Shown here: piece by piece, positions 58,035 to 64,000 of the stretch
Layout of the letters: every line of letters begins with the position of its first letter
How positions within the stretch are numbered: the first letter of the stretch is position 1
Assembly: GCF_000007485.1 (NCBI RefSeq)
Contig: NC_004572.3
Location: forward strand, 682,001 to 746,000
Direction of reading: 5' to 3'
Length of the DNA stretch: 64,000 bases
DNA from: Tropheryma whipplei str. Twist
GTDB lineage: Bacteria > Actinomycetota > Actinomycetes > Actinomycetales > Microbacteriaceae
Position numbers and translations under genes: made by a program
The notes under the pieces: generated by a model
Told to the model about the DNA's origin: nothing
Seen by the model: only the letters and a program-made list of their open reading frames with translations
Databases searched by the model: none

Positions 58035-61000
58035 TCAGACCCTTATTTCCATAATCAGATCGCCAATATCCACCTGACGACCCGGTGGAATTGAAATGCG
58101 AATAACCTGCCCGGAGACTGGCGCATTGACCACAGTGGTCATCTTCATAGCTTCAAGTATCGCAACAGCCTGTCCGGAAACAACCTCATCGCCAACGTCG
58201 ACCTTAATTGTAACCTGCCCAGCAAAAGGGGAGGCAATATGACCCGGGTTATTCGGGTCGGCTTTTTCTGCGCGGGAGACCTCGACATTGGCAGATTCAT
58301 CCCTTACCTGTATGGGGCGCAGTTCACCATTGACTGATAGTACAAGCGATCGTTCACCCTTGCTATCAACTCCGCCGATTGCCTCAAGACGCACAAGGAT
58401 GCCAACTGATGAAGAAACGGCTATTTTGTACTCAATGCCAAAATCAAGTCCATAGAAAAACTCTTCACTCCTCAAGATTGATAGGTCGCCGTATTCCGCC
58501 CTATTTGCTTCAAATGCGCGGTAAGGTTCTGGGAAAAGTAGTTTACTTAGGGTTTGCTGCCGTATTTTGCCCGAGGTGGCAAGATTCTTTGAATCATCAC
58601 TGCTCAGTGGGTGTTGTTCAATGCTAATTTCTCTTTCGGCCAGTACCCGGTCTCTAAAATCGGGCCAACCAGCTGGAGGAGTGCCCAGTTCGCCGGCTAA
58701 AAAAGAAATAACAGAATCCGGGATATCATATTTTTTCGGATTCATTTCAAAATCACCCAAATCGGGATTGACAGAAGCCAAATAAAGCGCCAAATCCCCA
58801 ACGACCTTGGAGGAGGGGGTAACTTTTGGTATACGCCCAAAGAGTGTGTTGACATAGGCATACATTTCCTCAATAATCTCAAATCGATCAGAAAGTCCTA
58901 GTGCAATTGCCTGTTGTTTTAGATTAGAGAGCTGACCTCCGGGAATTTCATGGATGTATACGCGACCTGTTGGGGATAGTAAACCAGATTCAAAAGGAAC
59001 ATACAGCCGGCGCACCGCTTCCCAGTATGGCTCCAATTCATTCACACGACTCAGGGAAAGGCCTGTTTCATGCTCTGTATTATCTGTGGCGGCAACAAGG
59101 GACGACATGGAGGGTTGACTGGTTGTGCCAGACATGGGGCCACTGGCAACATCTACCGCATCGACACCCGAATCCGCAGCCGCCAAAAGGGTAGCAAGCT
59201 GTCCTCCAGGAGTATCGTGTGTGTGTAAATGAACCGGAAGGGCAAATTCCCTTTTCAGGGCGCTTACGAGAAGTGTCGCAGCGCGAGGGCGCAGGACGCC
59301 GGCCATATCTTTTATAGCTAAAATATGCGCACCCGCATCAACAATTTTCTTGGCTATCTCGAGATAATAGTCAATTGTGTACACTGTTTCACGCTTATCA
59401 AGGAGGTCACCTGTATAACAGATTGCCACTTCGGCAACGCTGTTCGTCTGTTGTACCGCATCTATAGCTATGCGCATCTGGTCTACATCATTTAGCGCAT
59501 CAAATATACGGAATATATCAATCCCCAAGTCCGATGCCTCGTCTACAAAAGCGCGAGTAACCTGGTCTGGGTAAGGGGTATATCCAACCGTGTTGCGCCC
59601 TCGAAGAAGCATCTGCAGACATATGCTTCCGACCTTTTCACGTATTTTTGAAAGTCTCTCCCATGGATCTTCATACAAAAAACGAAGAGCTACATCATAT
59701 GTAGCACCACCCCAGACCTCCATAGAAAACAGTTCAGGCAAAGCGGCAGATGTGCACTCAGCGGCGCGGGAGAGATCTATTGTTCTAACCCGGGTTGCCA
59801 GGAGGGATTGATGTGCATCACGAAATGTTGTATCAGTTACAGCTAAACCCTTGCGGCATAAAAGCCATTTTGCAAACCCTTGGGGTCCAAGGCGTAAAAG
59901 AACATCTCTGCTTCCCTCCACACTTTTCTTGACCTCAGATGAGTCAGGTAAAAAGTTGGCAATTTTGGAACACGGGTCAACAAGCTCTGGGCGATCTCCG
60001 TACGGTTTATTTACTGTTACATGTCCCAGGTAAGACACCAACCTATCATGCTTATCAAGCAAAAAAGATTGTTGTAGTAAATATCCATTCTTCTCTATAA
60101 ATGTTGTGTCAAAATCTGCATTCAGAAAATTACTGCTATCAAGCAATGTGCGTAAGAAGGAGATATTTGTTGCAACGCCACCAACTCTAAACTCGGCAAG
60201 ACCTCTACGAGCTCTGTTTGTTGCATCCGCAAAGCTATTGCCTCGGCAAGTCATTTTGACAAGCATCGAGTCAAAATAAGGTGTTATCTCTACCCCTGGA
60301 TTTACAGCACTGGCATCAAGACGAATCCCCGCGCCGCCGGGAGATTGATAAGAGGTTATACGCCCAGTGTCCGGTCTAAAGTTTGCATGGGGATCTTCTG
60401 TTGTAATTCTGCATTGCAGTGCAAAACCCCTTCGTTCTATTTTGTCTTGAACAAGTCCAATATCGTCAAGGCTGGCACCGGCGGCAATAAGAATTTGACT
60501 CTGAACTATATCAATATCGGTTATTTCTTCGGTAACAGTATGCTCAACCTGAATCCTGGGGTTCATTTCAATGAAGTAATGATTCATCTTTGAGTCAACA
60601 AGAAATTCAACTGTGCCTGCATTTTCATACTTCACACTTTTTGCAAATGCAATTGCATCACGATAGAGAGTGGTTCTGAGTAATTCTGGAATATTTGGAG
60701 CGGGAGCAATCTCAATAACTTTTTGATGTCGCCTTTGCAGCGAGCAATCCCTCTCAAACAAGTGCACAATGTTACCGAATTTGTCTGCCAAAACCTGAAC
60801 TTCTATATGACGGGGTTTGTCCAAAGCTGTTTCCAGGAAAACGCGCGGGTCACCAAATGATGCCGCCGCTTCTTGAATCGCACTCTCAAGAGAGTTCTTT
60901 AAGGCCGTCCTGTTCTCGACAATGCGCATTCCACGGCCACCACCGCCACTCGCAGCCTTGACAAAAATCGGATATTCAAATAATTCAGCCTCACGGAGTA

Positions 61001-61430
61001 ACTCGTCATAATTGCTACTTGCGGTGCTGGATCTCAGGGTTGGCAAGCCTGCTGCCTGCGCCATATGTTTTGCCAGAACCTTATCCCCTGCACTTTTTAG
61101 GACATCCTTTGGTGGGCCTATAAAAGTTATTCCGTTCTTTTCGGCTTCATCGGCAAGGAGATAGCTTTCTGATAAGAATCCATATCCCGGATGAATTGCA
61201 TCAGAGTTTGACATAAGTGCCACACGAATAATCTCGTGAACATCAAGATAAGCCGCAACAGGGCTGCCAACTTGCCCTATTTGATAGGCTTCATCAGCTT
61301 TTAGTCTGTGTAGACTATTACGATCCTCATGGGCATATATCGCAACCGTTTGTATCTGCCGCTCAAATGCGGCTCTGGAGATACGGATCGCTATTTCACC
61401 GCGGTTTGCTATGAGAATCTTTTTAAACAC
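58035..61430 (-). CDS. pyc: Pyruvate carboxylase
   Basis: 1131 residues. It makes oxaloacetate from pyruvate, bicarbonate and ATP, the main anaplerotic reaction. Biotin carboxylase domain (1-450: ANRGEIAIRI, HPGYGFLSE, GGGGRGMR, FIEMNPRIQVEHTVTE); carboxyltransferase domain (about 530-810: TTFRDAHQSLLATR, HLHTHDTPG); C-terminal biotinyl domain with the modified lysine in EAMKM at about 1094. ATG start. Full length, no breaks. It leads an operon with mtr and is divergent from the ParA-like gene. Confidence 0.97.
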   Translation of the reverse strand: MFKKILIANRGEIAIRISRAAFERQIQTVAIYAHEDRNSLHRLKADEAYQIGQVGSPVAAYLDVHEIIRVALMSNSDAIHPGYGFLSESYLLADEAEKNGITFIGPPKDVLKSAGDKVLAKHMAQAAGLPTLRSSTASSNYDELLREAELFEYPIFVKAASGGGGRGMRIVENRTALKNSLESAIQEAAASFGDPRVFLETALDKPRHIEVQVLADKFGNIVHLFERDCSLQRRHQKVIEIAPAPNIPELLRTTLYRDAIAFAKSVKYENAGTVEFLVDSKMNHYFIEMNPRIQVEHTVTEEITDIDIVQSQILIAAGASLDDIGLVQDKIERRGFALQCRITTEDPHANFRPDTGRITSYQSPGGAGIRLDASAVNPGVEITPYFDSMLVKMTCRGNSFADATNRARRGLAEFRVGGVATNISFLRTLLDSSNFLNADFDTTFIEKNGYLLQQSFLLDKHDRLVSYLGHVTVNKPYGDRPELVDPCSKIANFLPDSSEVKKSVEGSRDVLLRLGPQGFAKWLLCRKGLAVTDTTFRDAHQSLLATRVRTIDLSRAAECTSAALPELFSMEVWGGATYDVALRFLYEDPWERLSKIREKVGSICLQMLLRGRNTVGYTPYPDQVTRAFVDEASDLGIDIFRIFDALNDVDQMRIAIDAVQQTNSVAEVAICYTGDLLDKRETVYTIDYYLEIAKKIVDAGAHILAIKDMAGVLRPRAATLLVSALKREFALPVHLHTHDTPGGQLATLLAAADSGVDAVDVASGPMSGTTSQPSMSSLVAATDNTEHETGLSLSRVNELEPYWEAVRRLYVPFESGLLSPTGRVYIHEIPGGQLSNLKQQAIALGLSDRFEIIEEMYAYVNTLFGRIPKVTPSSKVVGDLALYLASVNPDLGDFEMNPKKYDIPDSVISFLAGELGTPPAGWPDFRDRVLAEREISIEQHPLSSDDSKNLATSGKIRQQTLSKLLFPEPYRAFEANRAEYGDLSILRSEEFFYGLDFGIEYKIAVSSSVGILVRLEAIGGVDSKGERSLVLSVNGELRPIQVRDESANVEVSRAEKADPNNPGHIASPFAGQVTIKVDVGDEVVSGQAVAILEAMKMTTVVNAPVSGQVIRISIPPGRQVDIGDLIMEIRV

Positions 61431-61493
61431 TTCTAGATGATATCCTCAAAGCATTCTGGAGTTTTACCAAATCTGTGTTGTTGGATTGTATAA

Positions 61494-62267
61494 GTGTATG
61501 TTGTAAGCATTAGCTCGCTGAAGGGTGGGGTAGGCAAGACGACTGTTTGTCTCGGTCTTGCCTCCTCTGCTTTGCATCGTGGTATAAAAACTCTCGTTGT
61601 TGACTGCGATCCTCAGGCAGATGCTTCGACGGGTCTTGGGGTTAGCCTGGGAAGCTGTTCTATAACGGACGTACTCGAAAAGCCGCGCAAAGTGACAGAT
61701 GCAATTTGCGCGACATCCTGGGCCGGAGCAAAGACGCTTGATGTGTTGGTTGGCTCTCCGTTGTCTGTAAACTACGACACGCCACAGTTAACTGTTGATC
61801 AAATCTGGGTGCTTGAAGAAGCTTTGAGTATTGTCGAGACGGAATATGATCTTGTCCTGATTGATTGCAATCCATCACTCGGAGCCCTGACACGCATTGC
61901 ATGGGCCGCAAGTGACAAAATTGCCATAGTAACAGAACCTGGGTTGTTTGCAATTTCAGCGGTTGACAGAGCACTGCGGGCAATCAACGATCTTCGATAC
62001 GGCATTTCGCCCAGGTTGCAACCTCTTGGCATTATTGTCAACCGTGTTTACCCAAAGGTGTCTGAGCATCAATTCCGCCTCCGAGAGCTCAAAGATATGT
62101 TCGGTGTTTTGGCTTTGAGTCCGTATTTACCAGAGAGAAGTACCGTTCAGCAGGCACAGGGTGCCTGTCTCCCGATACATTCATGGCCTAATGAGCATGC
62201 AGAGGATTTTGCTAAGAGGTTCGATCAATTACTTGATAAGACCCTAAAGGGTGCACCTGTCGGTTAG
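61494..62267 (+). CDS. ParA-family (MinD/ParA-like) ATPase
   Basis: 257 residues. The deviant Walker A KGGVGKTT begins at about residue 10, DCDPQADAS follows, and the Walker B region is LVLIDCNPSLGALT. The GTG at 61494 is the only close start. There is no parB gene or parS-like site nearby, so this is probably an orphan ParA used for positioning of a protein or DNA cargo rather than the chromosomal ParA. Its C-terminal extension (AQGACLPIHSWPNEHAEDFA) resembles actinobacterial ParA-like proteins. Confidence 0.85.
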   Translation: MYVVSISSLKGGVGKTTVCLGLASSALHRGIKTLVVDCDPQADASTGLGVSLGSCSITDVLEKPRKVTDAICATSWAGAKTLDVLVGSPLSVNYDTPQLTVDQIWVLEEALSIVETEYDLVLIDCNPSLGALTRIAWAASDKIAIVTEPGLFAISAVDRALRAINDLRYGISPRLQPLGIIVNRVYPKVSEHQFRLRELKDMFGVLALSPYLPERSTVQQAQGACLPIHSWPNEHAEDFAKRFDQLLDKTLKGAPVG

Positions 62268-62289
62268 TTATGCAGTACATAACTAAAGC

Positions 62290-63033
62290 TTATGTAGTTA
62301 CCTGTGGATATATCTCATAGGCTTGGGTAACTATATCTGTTAGTTCCTTTGGTATTGGTCCATGTCTTCTTATATGTAGGTTATAGAGGAGTTTGCGGAT
62401 AGGGGGAGAATTGTAACCAAATAGCCAAAGGCAGTAGATAAGAATAACTAATAATAGAAAAACCGTACTCTGAGTGTAAAAGACGGTAGAGAATCCGGGT
62501 AAAAAGGTCGAGTTAAGCCAGAGTAAAAAAAACATCACAGGCAGTAAAGCAAGCATAAGTAGGTCACCTTTAGTCCACCGTGTTCCATATCTTGTAACAG
62601 TGTCAAGCAGGAGGATTTGTCTGCGTTTGGTTGGGTTTTGGAAAGAGGGGGTTTGTGAGTAATAGGAGTAGCGGAGGAGGAAGGATCGTTTATCACCATA
62701 AAACCCACTCGCATATGGAAATAGAATCGCGAAAGACAAAATAGACGAATACAAGAAAAAGGGGAACATGATGCCAGACGATTCATCTATGGTGTAGTAG
62801 CGCCGGTCTACGCCAAATAGGAAAAATATAGAAAACAAGAGTATAAACAATAAAAATACTGCCGCAGAAGCGACGCAAAATACAGCTGCATAGACGGCTC
62901 TGGGTGGATTATTGTGCTTCCTAACTAATCCTGCCATGAACAGTCTTCTCTTATGTGGTCTTGTAAGGAGAAAGAGATAGGTGAAAAGGGTAAAGACAGG
63001 TGGGGTTGACTGTTTGATTGCATCCTCAGTCAT
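62290..63033 (-). CDS. Unrecognised multi-pass membrane protein
   Basis: About 247 residues from ATG 63033 (AGGAG eight bases upstream). Hydrophobic helices lie at roughly 20-35, 52-80, 95-120 and two near 170-220. A basic RPHKRRL loop and a C-terminal basic stretch (LHIRRHGPIPKELTD) suggest cytoplasmic ends. It is rich in Phe, Tyr and Leu. I do not recognise a family. It converges on the ParA-like gene with a 22-bp gap. Confidence 0.7.
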   Translation of the reverse strand: MTEDAIKQSTPPVFTLFTYLFLLTRPHKRRLFMAGLVRKHNNPPRAVYAAVFCVASAAVFLLFILLFSIFFLFGVDRRYYTIDESSGIMFPFFLYSSILSFAILFPYASGFYGDKRSFLLRYSYYSQTPSFQNPTKRRQILLLDTVTRYGTRWTKGDLLMLALLPVMFFLLWLNSTFLPGFSTVFYTQSTVFLLLVILIYCLWLFGYNSPPIRKLLYNLHIRRHGPIPKELTDIVTQAYEIYPQVTT

Positions 63034-63303
63034 TGTTATCTCCTTTGACCTGTTACGGGTTGATTGTAACACGGGGGTTAGATGGGTGTATATCACTGTG
63101 GTGTATTAGGTGATATACATGATTGTGTTTGAGTTAGTCTGGGGGAGATTCCTGGGTGGCACGACGGACAGGGTCGACCTTTGCAATCTGGGCCAGACTG
63201 CGTTACAGCACTGGTTGCATGCTTGACTGACAGACAGTTAGTGCCACGCCAGTATTCAGGGTAATCTGCAAACCAACTGAAGGGGTCAGGGCACTCGGCA
63301 GCA

Positions 63304-64000
63304 TTAGATTGTACTTCTCGTCAATTGCCCAAATGGGATGCTCAGGGTGACCGTTGTTCCTCGAGCTGGCAGTAAATCAGACACCTCAGGTATATCAGAA
63401 GTGTACGGATTTCTATGCCATGAGATCCGCCCAGAAAATTCAGCATCAACTATGGAATTTACAATTCTAGTCCCCAGGCCCTTACCGAGACGGGATAGAT
63501 CTATTCCAACCCCATTATCTGACACAAGCACATGCATAGCATCATCTGTCCGCTGCCCGTAGATAACGAGCTGATCATGTGTGCCAGAAAAGCCGTGCTC
63601 TACAGCGTTTGCCACCAATTCCGTCAGGACAAGCATAAGTGGAACAGCATACTTGCTGTCAAGAAAGCCGAACCTCCCTTTTATTCTGAGGTCTATACCA
63701 TTTTTGTCTAGTTCTGCCAGGCTTATTATTAGCTTGACAAGCTTCGGGAAAAAATCGTCAAAATTTAGATTCTCACTAAGATCCCTTGAAAGAGCATCAT
63801 GTACTTCAGAAACGCCGAGGATCCTGCGTACCGCATCGGCAAATTCGGCACGGACAATTTCTGAATCACTCCGCCTGGATTGTAAGCGAAGGATTGAAGC
63901 AACTGTTTGGAGGCTGTTTTTGATTCTGTGATGAATTTCGCGGATTGTGGCATCGCGGGTCATCAATTGGGTGTGCTGAAACCTCTGAGCGGTTACATCT
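63304..64000 (-). CDS. Sensor histidine kinase, PdtaS-like (partial; runs off the window)
   Basis: The reading frame is open to the window edge, so the 5' part is missing. The visible part has the HisKA_2-type dimer/phosphoacceptor helix TIREIHHRIKNSLQTVASIL with the phosphorylated His, then an HATPase domain with N-box ELVANAVEHGF, G1 SDNGVGID and a GKGLGTRIV region. This resembles mycobacterial PdtaS, whose partner PdtaR is an ANTAR antiterminator. Missing upstream are the GAF/PAS sensor domains. Confidence 0.85.
   Translation of the reverse strand, partial: DVTAQRFQHTQLMTRDATIREIHHRIKNSLQTVASILRLQSRRSDSEIVRAEFADAVRRILGVSEVHDALSRDLSENLNFDDFFPKLVKLIISLAELDKNGIDLRIKGRFGFLDSKYAVPLMLVLTELVANAVEHGFSGTHDQLVIYGQRTDDAMHVLVSDNGVGIDLSRLGKGLGTRIVNSIVDAEFSGRISWHRNPYTSDIPEVSDLLPARGTTVTLSIPFGQLTRSTI

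Overview
The window matches Tropheryma whipplei, the Whipple's disease actinobacterium, or a very close relative. It has mycothione reductase, a WhiB1-like regulator, DUF4191, UPF0182 and YlbL-type genes, thyX and a LAxTG surface protein, in actinobacterial order but with many gaps. It also carries the WiSP surface-protein family and large tracts of WiSP-derived non-coding repeats. The species call rests on family recognition, not on a search.

Layout. 1-5790 (mostly minus): the t6A37 tRNA-modification block (acpS-tsaE fusion, tsaB-rimI fusion, tsaD) and typA. 5791-16644: WiSP repeat tracts around a pseudokinase, a DUF4191 protein and a two-gene ABC exporter. 16645-32100: WiSP1, a tRNA-Glu/Asp/Phe cluster, a WiSP C-terminal cassette, a VIT1/CCC1 iron transporter, ispE, tRNA-Gln, repeats that copied the glmS 3' end, glmS and a frameshifted WiSP2. 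32262-42011 is a dense minus-strand housekeeping run: miaA, miaB, recA, pgsA, ftsK, rnj, thyX. 42088-48764: LAxTG protein, whiB1-like gene, tRNA-Leu, dedA, rdgB, rph, pncB. 48742-55514: a chimeric tRNA relic, a second tRNA-Phe, WiSP3, htrA, tRNA-fMet and a frameshifted UPF0182 gene. 55548-64000: YlbL-like protease, mtr, pyc, a ParA-like ATPase, an unknown membrane protein and a partial PdtaS-like histidine kinase.

The most striking system is the WiSP variation machinery. Three WiSP loci share a nearly identical ~780-820 bp 5' block. Downstream lie shuffled modules: Ig-like repeats, glycine-rich segments and membrane anchors. Copies of these modules fill almost every long intergenic gap, all reading on the minus strand. 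Expression seems controllable at several levels. A G9/G10 tract joins or separates an upstream ATG from the WiSP frame. A recurrent 16-bp insert breaks the frame in five cassettes. Long direct repeats can act as recombination donors. WiSP2 (upstream start in frame, body broken) and WiSP3 (body intact, upstream start out of frame) are complementary states in this one sequence. RSKR/RTKR motifs sit exactly at the constant-variable junction.

The same duplicating tendency has reshaped ordinary genes. The pncB stop codon comes from tRNA-derived DNA, the glmS 3' end has been copied twice, and a 14-bp minisatellite and many short tandem duplications fill gaps.
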